A stretch of DNA of 64,000 bases from Hepsetus odoe (lineage: Eukaryota > Chordata > Actinopteri > Characiformes > Hepsetidae), in the NCBI GenBank assembly GCA_017165825.1, contig CM029380.1, forward strand, positions 25,267,956-25,331,955, read 5' to 3'. The position numbers and the translations under genes were made by a program. Shown in pieces: positions 26,601 to 33,848 of this stretch; position 1 is the first letter of the stretch; each line of letters opens with the position of its first letter. The notes beneath the pieces are model-generated. The model was not told the origin of the DNA and made no database searches. It saw nothing but the letters and a program-made list of their open reading frames with translations.

Positions 26601-27352
26601 TCAGAGTGAGTCTGGTTTGTGTGTGAAGGGAACCGGACATCTGACCGTCCCTCACAGACATGAGCTGGTGGTGGAGACGCTGTCTGGTGTCTGAGACGGT
26701 GTTTTAGTCTGGAGAAGATTCTAGACTAAAACTGAACCCGTTCATGGTGGAGGGACACAAAGAACAGAGATTTAGTTCAGATGGACTATTTTACCATCAT
26801 CACCGTCCCAGAGAGACACTCAGAGACACACAGACACACTCAGAGACACTCAGACACACAGAGACACTCGTAGACACACAGAGACACTCGTAGACACTCA
26901 GACACACAGAGACACTCGTAGACACTCAGACACACAGAGACACTCGTAGACACACAGAGACACACAGAGACACTCGTAGACACACAGAGACACTCGTAGA
27001 CACACAGAGACACTCGTAGACACACAGAGACACACAGAGACACACAGAGACACGTGGAGCTTCACTGGGGGACAGAAAATACACAGATTTGGGACGTCCG
27101 GCTCCGTTCAGCACCACTAGGGAGAAATCTGAACCAAACCCTCTCTGGACGCACTGAGTGGTTTGTAACTGAGTGATATAAAAACTATTTTAAAAGAGAA
27201 GAGAGAGCCATCAACTGTATGGAGAAGACGATAACTGTAAATTAATTACTAGGACAACTGATCCAAGGGTCTGTCCCTTCACAACCATCACATAAACCAA
27301 CCTCTTTAATCATCAGAAGGAGATCCGCTTCATTTGCCAAAACGTCCCCCAT
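797..27352 (-). CDS. armc9: ARMC9: LisH and armadillo-repeat protein of the ciliary base (19 coding exons, 3' end outside window)
   Basis: Exons in transcript order: 27302-27352, 26411-26536, 25945-26115, 23750-23905, 23089-23181, 21409-21564, 20842-20940, 15413-15447, 14144-14255, 13699-13791, 11121-11211, 10250-10373, 7696-7835, 6099-6175, 4023-4097, 2718-2808, 2497-2558, 1643-1741, 797-906. They join in one frame to about 653 residues. Recognised from memory of vertebrate ARMC9: start MGDVLANEADLLLMIKEY (LisH, residues about 7-39), then [107 protein letters not shown] and CLSDYMLEYTVALLMNLCLR (armadillo repeats), an acidic stretch, and MEADLDKEEVLQLQPNELSG. ARMC9 localises to basal bodies and is a Joubert syndrome gene in humans; that is family knowledge. 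The last visible exon ends two bases into a codon, so the C-terminal tail lies left of the window. Intron 6 has a GC donor. The junction of exons 5 and 6 is the least certain (donor GTATCC; acceptor after AGAG), but it keeps frame. Confidence 0.96.
1062..1170 (-). mobile_element. tRNA-derived SINE, family B, partial
   Basis: The reverse complement begins GGTGGTGGTGATCTAGTGG and has a tRNA-like B box, followed by the CCACCACTGGG segment shared with the copies near 20.1, 21.1 and 52.2 kb. The 3' tail is missing. Confidence 0.65.
1176..1345 (-). mobile_element. tRNA-derived SINE, family A, partial
   Basis: Reverse-strand copy with the GGTACCGTACCCATCACTGC-like diagnostic block and a degraded tRNA-like head (GGAGCAGCGGTGGACTAGTGG). 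It directly follows a family B fragment. Confidence 0.6.
2120..2380 (+). repeat. Unclassified interspersed repeat (GAGACACTC family), copy 1
   Basis: Begins near CGTCCCTCACAGACATGAGC, contains a 9-bp inverted repeat GTTTTAGTC...GACTAAAAC, then CCATCATCACCGTCCCACAG, a very short GAGACACTC stretch, and GGAGCTTCACTGGGGGACAG. The same order occurs near 26.63 and 55.38 kb in the same orientation, with longer internal arrays. I do not recognise the family. Confidence 0.75.
2559..2602. repeat. (GT)n microsatellite abutting the ARMC9 exon 17 acceptor
   Basis: A nearly perfect GT run. On the coding (minus) strand it reads (CA)n ending directly in the CAG acceptor of exon 17, so there is no ordinary polypyrimidine tract. 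Confidence 0.9.
2840..3165 (+). mobile_element. tRNA-derived SINE-like repeat, family C
   Basis: tRNA-like head (GTGGGTGGCGCTGCC...) with B box GGTTCGATACCC, followed by the body common in fish genomes (CATGTTCTCCCCGTGTCTG, GGTTTCCTCCCACCGTCC) and a GACTGGCGACCTGTCCGGG segment. It is in ARMC9 intron 15. Frames inside it are not genes. Confidence 0.7.
4165..4850 (-). mobile_element. Non-LTR retrotransposon ORF2 C-terminal fragment (decayed)
   Basis: On the minus strand, broken frames encode KKRVQAGWNEWRRVTGVI, VVRPAMLYRVETL, VCWFGHVQRRDEE and RRMLRMELAGKRRRGR, the familiar C-terminal region of fish non-LTR retrotransposon ORF2 proteins (RTE-like in my judgement). Frameshifts and stops make it a dead 3' fragment. 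Similar pieces lie at 7.97, 9.5 and 30.67 kb. Confidence 0.75.
5838..6095 (+). mobile_element. tRNA-derived SINE, family A, nearly complete
   Basis: Best-preserved copy: head GGGGCAGCGGTGTCCTAGTGG, B box GGTTCAAACCCC, diagnostic GCAAGGTGCCGTCCCCATCA, CTGCTCCCCGGGCGC, and a tail reading CAATGACAAGGGTTGTCACTT. It ends next to ARMC9 exon 14. Confidence 0.8.
6468..7008. mobile_element. Tc1/mariner-type element nested in the larger repeat
   Basis: Long inverted termini: CTGTGCAAAAGTTTTAGGCA at the left and its complement near 6983-6998, with AAATGCTGTAAACAGAACGC also mirrored. It is flanked by TA on both sides, and the homologous site at 59735-59736 is a single uninterrupted TA, as expected for Tc1-type integration. 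Size 541 bp. Confidence 0.75.
6602..6784 (-). pseudogene. Remnant of Tc1-like transposase C-terminus
   Basis: Inside the nested element the minus strand encodes SVLQDVWNDRPAEF and ends PRRTDAVLKAKGGHTKY before a stop, the typical C-terminal end of Tc1-like transposases (family knowledge). Only about 45 residues remain. The DNA-binding and catalytic DDE regions are absent, so it cannot be active. Confidence 0.65.
7049..7531. repeat. 69-bp tandem repeat, seven units
   Basis: Nearly identical 69-bp units containing CAGGTACAGAGACTGGACTG and CCTTCAGGAAGATCTGGAGA; the first unit is 3 bases short. Because 69 is a multiple of three and the unit lacks stops in several frames, long open frames arise on both strands. 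They are not taken as genes. Confidence 0.95.
7965..8230 (+). mobile_element. Non-LTR retrotransposon ORF2 3' fragment
   Basis: Encodes, with a frame break and stop, QLGQFGDKVREVRLCWFGRV and then RMLRMELPGKRRRGRTK. Same family as the fragments at 4.2, 9.5 and 30.7 kb but in the plus orientation. An AT-rich stretch follows (8230-8600) with no further signal. Confidence 0.7.
9505..9915 (-). mobile_element. Non-LTR retrotransposon ORF2 3' fragment
   Basis: The minus-strand frame contains RPAMLYGLETVALMRRQEAE, AQVRHLGDKAKEARLRWFGR and RRMLKMELPGKRRRGRTKRR, a slightly better preserved C-terminal part of the same ORF2 family. Truncated at the 5' end. Confidence 0.75.
10553..10807. repeat. 42-bp minisatellite, about six units
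   Basis: Tandem units containing GAGTGCGGGACACGGGGTTC and AGAGTGAACTGAGGGCGGTG, with few differences. Located in the ARMC9 intron between exons 12 and 11. Confidence 0.93.
10850..11052. repeat. GACA/GATA-type microsatellite
   Basis: Imperfect ACAG/ATAG tetranucleotide repeats with TGTATAGACAGGCAGA interruptions. It ends about 70 bp before ARMC9 exon 11. Confidence 0.9.
11850..12310 (+). mobile_element. Decayed non-LTR retrotransposon piece
   Basis: Near 12224-12300 the plus strand encodes LTIFYRGTIESILSSCITAW, matching the reverse transcriptase C-terminal motif of L2/CR1/Rex1-like LINEs. The preceding GGTTCCTCTCAAGGGTTCTT block is a common fish repeat 3' sequence. No full domain remains. 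Confidence 0.5.
12312..12678. mobile_element. Tc1/mariner-type element with about 85-bp inverted termini
   Basis: The left segment (ACTGTCCCCTCAGAATAAC, ATGTCTAAACCACAGGCAAC, AAAAGTGA) is repeated inverted at 12585-12672. The interior minus strand encodes NSMPKRVQAVLENNGGHT, the conserved end of Tc1-like transposase. Only this tail remains. Confidence 0.7.
14402..15042. mobile_element. Non-autonomous DNA element with short inverted termini
   Basis: CAAAAGTATCCAGACAC near the left end is matched, inverted, by GTGTCTAGATACTTTTG near 15018-15034. The interior has degenerate GATGGAGCT/GGGATG phrases typical of a dispersed fish element. No transposase frame is seen. Confidence 0.5.
15448..19475. 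other. ARMC9 intronic sequence, mostly unique
   Basis: Holds a CA run (15460-15488), a poly-G tract near 15850, facing GACA and GTCT runs near 15955-16000, and a roughly 16-bp repeat (CTAACCTTCTGATG-type) at 17233-17325. Otherwise no exon, element or RNA gene is recognised. The frames within it show no domain. Confidence 0.6.
19476..19511 (-). other. armc9: Candidate 36-nt cassette microexon in ARMC9 intron 7
   Basis: On the minus strand a 36-base segment is flanked by an acceptor (GTGTAAAG preceded by a long TG run) and a near-consensus donor GTAAGTC. It reads GYYSMTPYDDGY without a stop in the frame of the flanking exons, and both flanking junctions are phase 0, so inclusion would add 12 residues between RPGT and ASSML. 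The human protein as I remember it has nothing here, so it would be alternative or lineage-specific. Inferred from splice signals only. Confidence 0.4.
19992..20190 (-). mobile_element. tRNA-derived SINE, family B, nearly complete
   Basis: The reverse complement starts GGTGGTGGTGGTCTAGTGG, has B box GGTTTGAATCCC, then CCACTGGGTCCCTGAGACCC and a tail AGCGTCTGCTGAATGCTG-TAAATGTAAATG. That tail type is shared by several fish SINEs. Confidence 0.8.
20640..20833. repeat. GT/GTAT-rich microsatellite
   Basis: Long GT run with AT, GAGT and TACATGTG interruptions, ending 9 bp from the exon 7 boundary of ARMC9, so it lies immediately behind that exon's donor on the minus strand. Confidence 0.9.
21030..21197 (-). 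mobile_element. tRNA-derived SINE, family B
   Basis: Reverse-strand copy with the CCACCACTAGACCACCACCA end, the tRNA-like head and the GAACCCAGTGGTGCTAGAGG body. The 3' part is diverged. Confidence 0.7.
21265..21338. repeat. 18-bp minisatellite
   Basis: About four units of TAGGACGCTGCTGTCCAC-type sequence, each containing a small GGAC...GTCC inverted repeat, 70 bp beyond the GC donor of ARMC9 intron 6. Confidence 0.85.
22611..22837 (-). mobile_element. tRNA-derived SINE, family A
   Basis: Tail-type TGAAAGTGTAAGTGACCAGT at the left and ACCGCTGCCCCG (inverted head) at the right, with the GGTACC/CCCCGGGCC diagnostic core between. A detached SINE tail (ATTTACATTTACAGCG) lies at 22463. Confidence 0.75.
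24963..25207. mobile_element. Internally deleted Tc1-type element, second copy
   Basis: The left end CTGTGCAAAAGTTTTAGGCA matches the nested element at 6468. The interior matches the right half of that element in inverse order (CAGCATCAGTTCTTCTGGCC). The right end reads CCTAAAACGTTTGCACAGGA. About 245 bp, so a short MITE-like deletion derivative. Confidence 0.7.
25215..25476 (-). mobile_element. Composite repeat: common fish 3' tail plus SINE family A head
   Basis: Starts with CCATCCATCCATTTTCTGCC and a GGGGTCGCAGGGGAGTGCTG segment (widespread fish retroelement tail), then continues at about 25350 into a reverse-strand SINE family A ending in ACCACCGCTGCCCC. The two appear fused or nested. 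Confidence 0.6.
26232..26354. repeat. Inverted plus direct 25-bp repeat
   Basis: The segment 26232-26256 (CAATCAGATCCTCACAGCAA + TGTTC) recurs inverted with one mismatch at 26284-26308 and again at 26330-26354, giving one left arm and two right arms. It lies in the ARMC9 intron between exons 2 and 3. Confidence 0.85.
26625..27130 (+). repeat. Unclassified interspersed repeat (GAGACACTC family), copy 2 with expanded array
   Basis: Same flanking blocks as copy 1. Between CACCGTCCCAGAG and GTGGAGCTTCACTGGGGGAC there is an array (26812-27052) of GAGACACTCGTAGACACACA-type units. Reverse-strand Cys/Val/Ser-rich frames through it are artefacts. Confidence 0.85.
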
Positions 27353-27754
27353 CTCCTGAGCCCTGCTGGAGTTCATGTGTCCTCAGTCTGCTAGAAAAAC
27401 AGAAAACAGACAGTAATCCTTTCCTTTAATTAGAGCAGCTGGGAAGGAGCCGCTAACTCGGTGGAGACAATCAGAAAAACCCTTCCTCTCTGATGTGGTA
27501 ACGAAATGATCTCTTCATCTCCGCCGGGGAAGCTCATCTGTGCACTCAGACCCAGGAAAACAGGCTGGAGTTTCTAAAAACCTTGAAGAGATTCATTTGA
27601 ACATTTTCACCTGTCCGTAACAGTGCTCACAATTCCCTCATTCACCTTTTTATTTTCTTTTTTAAAGAATTACTTCGACTGAAATGGAAAGCTGAGAGAA
27701 AATGACTCGATACACAAAAGGTCCAATAAACGCACAATGTGGCCACAGTCGATG

Positions 27755-28010
27755 AAAGTGAAAGTGACTATTCCCGGCATCGTGAAACAGCACAGCACAC
27801 AGTGAACCACAACCAACCGACACCTCTGCTTTTCACCCACACACTCCGTCCAGCAGGGGGCAGATAATGAAAGCGCCCAGGGAGCAGCGATAGTGACGGT
27901 ACCTTGCTCATGGGTAACTCAGGGCAACCTACTGGTCTGGGATTTGAACACATGACCACTAGGAAGGTCCTGGGGCCTCGTCCCGAACCACTATATCAGC
28001 ACTGCCTCCT
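27755..28010 (-). mobile_element. tRNA-derived SINE, family A
   Basis: Begins with inverted tail TGAAAGTGAAAGTGACTATT and holds GGGAGCAGCGATAGTGACGG and GGTACCTTGCTCATGGGTAA. The inverted head ends near GGCAGTGCTGATATAGTGG (on its own strand). Confidence 0.75.
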
Positions 28011-28538
28011 AACAGAGTATCCAGATTATGATTTTTTCCCTGTAAATTTAGCGGCGTTTTTCACTGCAGGGACAATTTCAGTGTTTGATGAGGTTAAACT
28101 GCTCTACACACATTAACACACAGCAGAGAAAGTTCCATATCATTTTAAAAGTTTGGATTTCCTAGAAAAAAAGCACATTTCTGCTCCTTTTTCTTCAAAC
28201 ATTCACCTGGAATGCACCTGGTATAATATTAAGTATTAATCCAGCATCTTGCAGACATGGTTTGGTGTTTGATCTCTATATTGGGTTTAATTTCCTCATT
28301 TTATTGGTAAAAAAATCAGATATTAAACCACAAAAACACACAGCTAGCCACACCAATCTCCCGCACCGAGTGAAACACAGAATGAACAGTTCACCGACCT
28401 CTTTTTAATGCTGTTAATTAAGTAATTGCTGACATTTTTAACGCTGAAGGTGGATTTTGTCTTAAACGATGCACTTATAAACATTAGCTTAGCCTAGCAC
28501 ATCGACACGTTAGCAGATTAACGCGATGGGACGCTTAC

Positions 28539-28665
28539 CCAAACCTCCTCAGAGCAACAGAACGCCAACTCGCATTTCTTTATTAATAAATAAAGTCCTT
28601 TTGGAAAAAATGAGAATGAAAAAGCTCAAATCCGCGAAAGATGGTTTGTTTTTCTTAGCTTAGCA
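28539..28665 (-). other. armc9: Probable 5' untranslated exon of ARMC9
   Basis: On the minus strand the sequence runs to GGTTTGG followed by a strong donor, GTAAGCGT, at 28538. The next usable acceptor (TTTTTCTAG) lies just before the coding exon whose ATG is at 27352, so this is most simply the 5'UTR exon. Its upper boundary, the start of transcription, is estimated only, because no initiator is obvious. An RFX-type site lies about 20 bp upstream of the estimated start. Confidence 0.55.
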
Positions 28666-28985
28666 CTGGTGCCTGGCGCGGCTGGTCACTATAGCAACCG
28701 CGTTACAAGAACCCAACACCTGGCAACAGAGGTCGGAAGGCGGGCGTTAGTGTCATACATTTTTGTAGTTTTTTATGCGAGTGATTTGTAGTCTGGGCGT
28801 CTGTTTACATGATTTTTTTCTCAGATAATTAACATAATACCAATTAAAATATCATTCTCATACATCCGCGTGTTTCAGGCTAATAATAAAGCGGTTTTTA
28901 ACACAAAACAAAATTGTAAATGAAATTATCTTCGGCGGAAGCGGAAGTGCGCAAGATGTCGTAAAAAGGCGAAAAGCAAGGCGCG
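28666..28985. promoter_or_regulatory. Divergent ARMC9/POLR2H promoter region
   Basis: This short interval lies between the leftward ARMC9 first exon and the rightward POLR2H first exon. It is locally GC-richer than the flanks, has no TATA box, and contains an RFX X-box-like site (28685-28698) and an ETS motif CGGAAGTG (28942-28949) followed by an AAGATG YY1-like core. Head-to-head housekeeping/ciliary pairs sharing such a region are common in vertebrates. The promoter role is inferred from gene layout and motifs, not measured. Confidence 0.6.
28685..28698 (+). promoter_or_regulatory. RFX X-box-like motif
   Basis: GTCACTATAGCAAC matches the imperfect inverted repeat bound by RFX factors: half-sites GTCACT and AGCAAC with a 2-bp spacer. 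RFX sites are typical of ciliary gene promoters, and this one lies just upstream of the likely start of ARMC9, a ciliary gene. Binding is inferred. Confidence 0.6.
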
Positions 28986-29107
28986 CGGCGTGTTTCAGTT
29001 TACAGAGAAATGAATTAAAACTCCACATTTTACTGAACGTTTTTTAGTTTTGTGGATCTTTTGAGCCTCTTTTTCCTCCTGCAACCATAACAGACACGTG
29101 TTGAGAG
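28970..29107 (+). other. polr2h: Probable 5' untranslated exon of POLR2H
   Basis: The sequence ends at TTGAGAG followed by the donor GTAAGG at 29108, just downstream of the ETS/YY1-like motifs. The next acceptor (TTTCAG, 29557-29562) precedes the coding start at 29576. The left edge is approximate. Confidence 0.5.
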
Positions 29108-29390
29108 GTAAGGGGCCGAGAAATGGACTTTATTTTATTTTATGAAGCCAAACATCCTCAGAAAGCGCGTTTATCTCTGAACGGTTTCCTTTAAAGTGAG
29201 GATAAAAAGAGAAAGGGCTTCAGAAAGAGTTAATAAAACCCGAAAAAACTGCAGAACGTCAGCACTTCCGGCGATTTAACACGTTTTAAAGTTGAGTTAG
29301 ACACCCAGCTGATAATGTTCAGTCGTTTTTAGGAGCCCTGTTCTTTTCTGTAGATTAGAAATGAGTTTTGTATTAAATGTGTTTGTATGT

Positions 29391-29421
<31 letters not shown>

Positions 29422-29575
29422 ATGTAATATTATCAAAAAAATGTGTTTTATTGTGAAAGTGGTTACATCTGATGTATGATGAATGCTTTATATATTTAAA
29501 AAAAAAGTTTGAGTTTAAAGCTGATCAATTAAAGGAGTTAATTGTGTCCTTTTTTCTTTCAGATTTTCTGCAGAA

Positions 29576-32297
29576 ATGGCTGGAATTCTGTTTGAAGATA
29601 TTTTTGATGTGAAGGATATCGATCCTGACGGGAAGAAGTTTGATCGAGGTGGGAACAGCTTCACTTCATCACCCGCTGCATCACTTTTAAAATCTTTTTT
29701 ATCTGTCAGTGATTAAGACATTCGTAATGAAATAAAATACAAAAAATCTGCCTGGACTCTTAAACACGTCCGTAAATTTGGGTTTAAAATACGGGTCAAA
29801 TCTCAACTCCTGCTGAAATATTTTCAAGGACGTCTCTGCCGATTCCGGTGCGATTCTGAAATCGCTACTTTACGGTTTGTGCTGAAAGAAAAGTTTGCTT
29901 TTTTTATTTTTAATTTGGCTTTGTGTCGTTCTCTTGCTACAATGTTTCCTTTTGATTTCTTGGCCTGATTACTTTGTATCGCTTTGGAATAAAAATGAAA
30001 AAGCTAAATACTGAACACATTTAACTCTGGACGCATTTTAAACACAATTATCATGTTTAATATTTGATACCTTTAATATTTAAACCATTGAACATATTTA
30101 ACTTTTAGCAGTTTTTTTTATCAGCTTTAAACGCATTTAAAGTTTGACACATTTTAATAAAAAAGGTAAACACTTAAAAAAAAAAAAAAAAAAAAGAAAA
30201 TCCAAATTTTCTGACTGTGTTCCTTATACTTCAGAACTTAAGATCGCTTGCTTTGCACTCTTTTAACCGTCTGAAGAAAAAAGGCACAGTAAACAGTGAG
30301 GCGAGTCGACGGGGCTCCAGGTTTTCTCGTTAAGCGGATGATTTTTTTCCAAAACAACTTCCAAGCACTCGAACCCGAGTTCAATACGAGCTTTAAATGA
30401 ACACTGAAAGTGAAATAAAAGAAACATTAAAGTGTGAGCTACAGTTTGAGCAGGTTAAGTGTGAACAGTGTGAGTTTGGTGTGCGTTTGTGTTTATTCAC
30501 AGATATGTAACGTACATTTGAACTAAATGTTGTCCTGATATTCGAAATCTCACTCCTCCTCTCGTCTCCTGCAGTTTCTCGTCTCCACTGCGAGAGCGAG
30601 TCTTTCAAAATGGACCTCATCCTGGACGTGAACACTCAGATCTACCCGGTTGATCTCGGTGAGAACGCGGCGCCCGTTAGGAGTCGCCACAGCGGGGTCG
30701 TCTGACTCCATGTCCTTCCTCTTCTCCTCTTTCCTGGCAGCTCCATCCTCAACAACCTTCTCCTGATACTCTCCTCGTCTCTCTTCTGGACACGTCCAAA
30801 CCCAAACAATCTCCATCTCTCAATTAGTCTCCAAACCTCTAATATACTGGTCCCTAATCCTGTCCATCCTCGTCCTCCTGACGCACATCTCAACATCTTT
30901 AACTTTGACACCTCCAGCTCCACCGCCTGTCTTTTCATCACCGTCTCCATCTCCTATAACACGGCTGGTCTCACTACTGTCCTGTAAACTTTCCCTTTCA
31001 CTCTTGCTTTTCCCTGTTTGTCATAAATCCCTCCTGTCACTCTTCTCCACTCATTCCAACTTGTCTGCTCGTTCTTCTTCTAACCATTAATGTCTAAATG
31101 TGTTTGATCAATGAAGGATTTCACATTTTCGTCCATTTTAGGGGACAAATTCCGATTAGTGATCGCCAGCACACTGTATGAAGACGGCACGCCGGATGAC
31201 GGCGAGTACAACCCACAAGACGACAGACCATCCAGGTGGGTCTGGGAGATCAAAGGAGAGATCAATAGACACTCGATCAGTGACAATAAGGAAATGTTTT
31301 GGTAGAAAGTTTGATGGTTTGAAACAGAACAAACACAAATCGGCAGAAAAAGAACAGCAAATAAACAGCGTCTCCCGCCCTTCACTCAAACGGCCAATCA
31401 GATCCCACAGTGCTGTGAGTGACCGCTAATCGTGTACCGAGGAAATAAAGGACAGATCTGCTCATCAGTTTGGTTTTTTAACGTTTTTTTAAAAAGGTGG
31501 AATCGGAACCTTTATGTGAAAGTGACTACCCTTGTCATTGCGAGGTCACAGCACAGCACACAGTGAACCACAACGAAATTGGACCTCTGCTTTTAACCCA
31601 TGCACTCAAACACCGTGCAGCAGGGAGCAGCTATTGAAAGCGCCCGGAGCAGTGACTGGGACGGTACCTTGCTCAAGGGTACCTCAGGGCAACCTACTGG
31701 TGAGGGACTCCAACCCACAATCTTCTGATGCGGGGGAACTCCCTCACCACTAGGCCACTGCTGCCTATTGTGCAGGAGAACAGTCTCGACCCAGATCAGG
31801 AATACAAATTATACTCCACCTTAAACGCGTCCACTCGTTGGAGTCTCTCTGTGAGGACGGTCCACGGTGCAGAGGGACTCCAACTGAACCCGGACAGAAC
31901 CACGCTTACCTGCGTCCAGGTGACGGTGGAGTCTTTGAAGGTAAAAGGTCTCGGTTTAAAGACTCTTCTGTGATTTCAGGGCGGATCAGTTTGATTACGT
32001 GATGTACGGCAAGACATATAAAATCGAGGGAGACGAGACGTCGACGGAAGCGGCTACGCGACTGTGAGTATTAAAATCTTTTCGTCCTGGTTGAGCATTT
32101 CACTAAAAAAGTGATCCAGAGAAACGATCCCGAACTGTTTGGGATCAAACGCCATGAACTTAAAGTACATTCAGAAGATTTGATAAAATAAAGGGAGCAG
32201 CTGCAGGTTTTATTACGAGAACAAAGACGTTTAACGATGTTTAAATAATAAAGACAATCCTCCATCACATATTATTTTTAGAATTTGGACAGTACTT

Positions 32298-32328
<31 letters not shown>

Positions 32329-32499
32329 ATATAAAGCTGAACTTTCTAGTTTTAAACTTTTTTTTTTTTTTCTCTCCGCAGTTCTGCTTACGTCTCGTAC
32401 GGTGGTCTCCTCATGCGTCTCCAGGGAGACGCCAACAACCTGCACGGGTTCGAGGTCGACTCCCGGGTCTATTTACTGATGAAGAAACTGGCTTTTTAA
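29576..32499 (+). CDS. polr2h: POLR2H: RNA polymerase I/II/III shared subunit Rpb8 (RPABC3)
   Basis: Coding exons 29576-29648, 30575-30658, 31142-31235, 31980-32063 and 32382-32499 join to exactly 150 residues plus a TAA stop, the length of vertebrate POLR2H. Recognised from MAGILFEDIFDVKDIDPDGK, VSRLHCESESFKMDLILDVN, LVIASTLYEDGTPDDGEYNP, YGKTYKIEGDETSTEAATRL and the C-terminus GFEVDSRVYLLMKKLAF. Rpb8 is a small OB-fold-like beta-barrel subunit of all three nuclear RNA polymerases. All introns are GT-AG and all phases agree, with no frame break, so the copy looks functional. A 5'UTR exon precedes it. Intron 3 carries a retrotransposon fragment and intron 4 a SINE. The only AATAAA nearby is 141 bases after the stop. 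Confidence 0.98.
30665..31080 (-). mobile_element. Non-LTR retrotransposon ORF2 fragment in POLR2H intron 3
   Basis: Minus-strand pieces RRLLRMELPGKRRRGRTW, FGFGRVQKRDEE and METVMKRQAVELEVSKLKML match the ORF2 C-terminal family seen elsewhere in the window. It begins 7 bases after the POLR2H exon 3 donor and is antisense to the gene. Confidence 0.7.
31515..31767 (-). mobile_element. tRNA-derived SINE, family A, in POLR2H intron 4
   Basis: Inverted tail (ATGTGAAAGTGACTACCCTT), CAGCACACAGTGAACCACAA, the GGTACCTTGCTCAAGGGTAC core, and an inverted head ending GGCAGCAGTGGCCTAGTGG on its own strand. Confidence 0.75.
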
Positions 32500-32639
32500 C
32501 AGGAGCTGAACTTTATCGCGTCAGCAGCCCGAATCGGCCTCTGTGGGGAGAAATCACGATGGACACTCGTTTATTAGAATTTGGTTGAAAAGAATTGCAG
32601 AATTTTTTTTTTCCAGGAGCGATAACAGGATAATATGTA

Positions 32640-32645
32640 AATAAA
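32640..32645 (+). terminator. polr2h: Polyadenylation signal AATAAA of POLR2H
   Basis: Canonical AATAAA 141 bases after the POLR2H stop codon, followed by a T-rich stretch. It would give a short 3'UTR. Confidence 0.7.
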
Positions 32646-32699
32646 ATTGTTTTTATAAGAGTTAGTCCAACTTTCATTTACTTTTCTTTACAAGCATTT

Positions 32700-33025
32700 C
32701 ACTGGAGGAGAGAGAGAGAGACAGACAGACGAGGGGAGGGAGACAGGTGAGGGCGGAGAGAGGAAGAGACAGACAGACAACGGGGGGGTGGGTGGGAGGG
32801 AGAGACAGACAAACAACGGGGGAGAGAGAGACAGACAGACAGACAACGGGGGTGGGTGGGGAGGGAGAGACAGACAAACAACGGGGGAGAGAGACAGACA
32901 GACAGACAACGGGGGTGGTGAGAGGAGACAGACAGACAGACAGACAGACAACGGGGGCAGAGAGAGAGAGTAGGGAGAGAGAGAGAGACACGGGGCAGGC
33001 AGACAGACAGACGGACAGAAGAGTG
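32700..33025. repeat. GACA/GAGA purine-rich minisatellite
   Basis: Units of GAGAGACAGACAGACAAC followed by GGGGG and GGTGGGTGGG stretches, strongly strand-asymmetric (purine on plus). It lies between POLR2H and the transporter gene. Confidence 0.9.
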
Positions 33026-33311
33026 AGAATACTGAGAATCATGTCTGAGAGTGAAGGTGTGAAGGTTTGCTCCCGTGTGGAAGGGAAGTGGATTTAAAGC
33101 GAGTGTGAAAGTGGCAGCGTGAGGACAGAGCGGGGACAGAGTCTGGACTGTCTTTTAATGGGAGTCACCGGACAGAGCGGTCGTCCCTCATTCAGAATCC
33201 CTTACTGGAGAAGGTCTGAGAGTGTTTCGTGCATTGAACTCTGAAGCAGCAGCTGCTCTGCTGGCGGGACTTCTCTGTACTGACTCCAGTCACACCACCC
33301 ATTCAAGGTGT

Positions 33312-33415
33312 GTGTGTATAAAACAGCCCTCAATATTGACTTATGTAAATGAGCTCTGCTCTGATTGGCTCTGATCGGTTTACCTGCGGCATGATCGTAT
33401 CCATGACGTCACAGG
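33312..33415 (+). promoter_or_regulatory. Candidate promoter elements upstream of the MFS transporter gene
   Basis: A TATAAAA box lies near 33318. Downstream are an octamer-like ATGTAAAT, ATTGG (inverted CCAAT) near 33364, and a perfect CRE palindrome TGACGTCA at 33404-33411, all 430-540 bases before the ATG at 33849. The start site cannot be fixed from sequence, so which motifs are used is unknown. Confidence 0.35.
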
Positions 33416-33848
33416 CCTCAACGCACAGAAGCACTACCTGTCTCAGCACTTCAGACAGTTCAGTTCATCTTCTCCGTTAATCGGATCTTTAATAAGGGGG
33501 GGGCACCGGAAGTTCGGTTCGGTTCTGTTCTGTTCTGTTCTCTGGGCCTGTTTGATCTCCCCTTTTTTCCAGGCTTGCGCACCAGATCAGAGTTGAATCG
33601 GAACTGTGTGTGCATGTGCGTGAAAGAGGAGGAGGAGGAGAGAGGGAGAGAGAGAGGGAGAGAGGGAGAGAGGGAGAGAGAGAGGTGCTGCGCTGCTTAT
33701 CTCTGCAGTCTTCAAGGCACTGAATAGATGGACAGTTGGTCTGATGGATTGATGGAGAGACAGAGACAGTTGGTCTGATGGATTGATGGAGAGACAGAGA
33801 GTTGGACATTTGGACAGAGAGACAGTTGGTCTGATGGTCTGAGCAGAA

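Noticed and set aside
28939..28962. Translation start at the AAGATG in the promoter
   Set aside because: The ATG reads MS then a TAA stop; the real POLR2H start is at 29576, giving the exact 150-residue protein.
32674..33042. Ser/Leu/Val/Cys-rich minus-strand frames
   Set aside because: Arise from the purine-rich GACA/GAGA tract; low complexity only.
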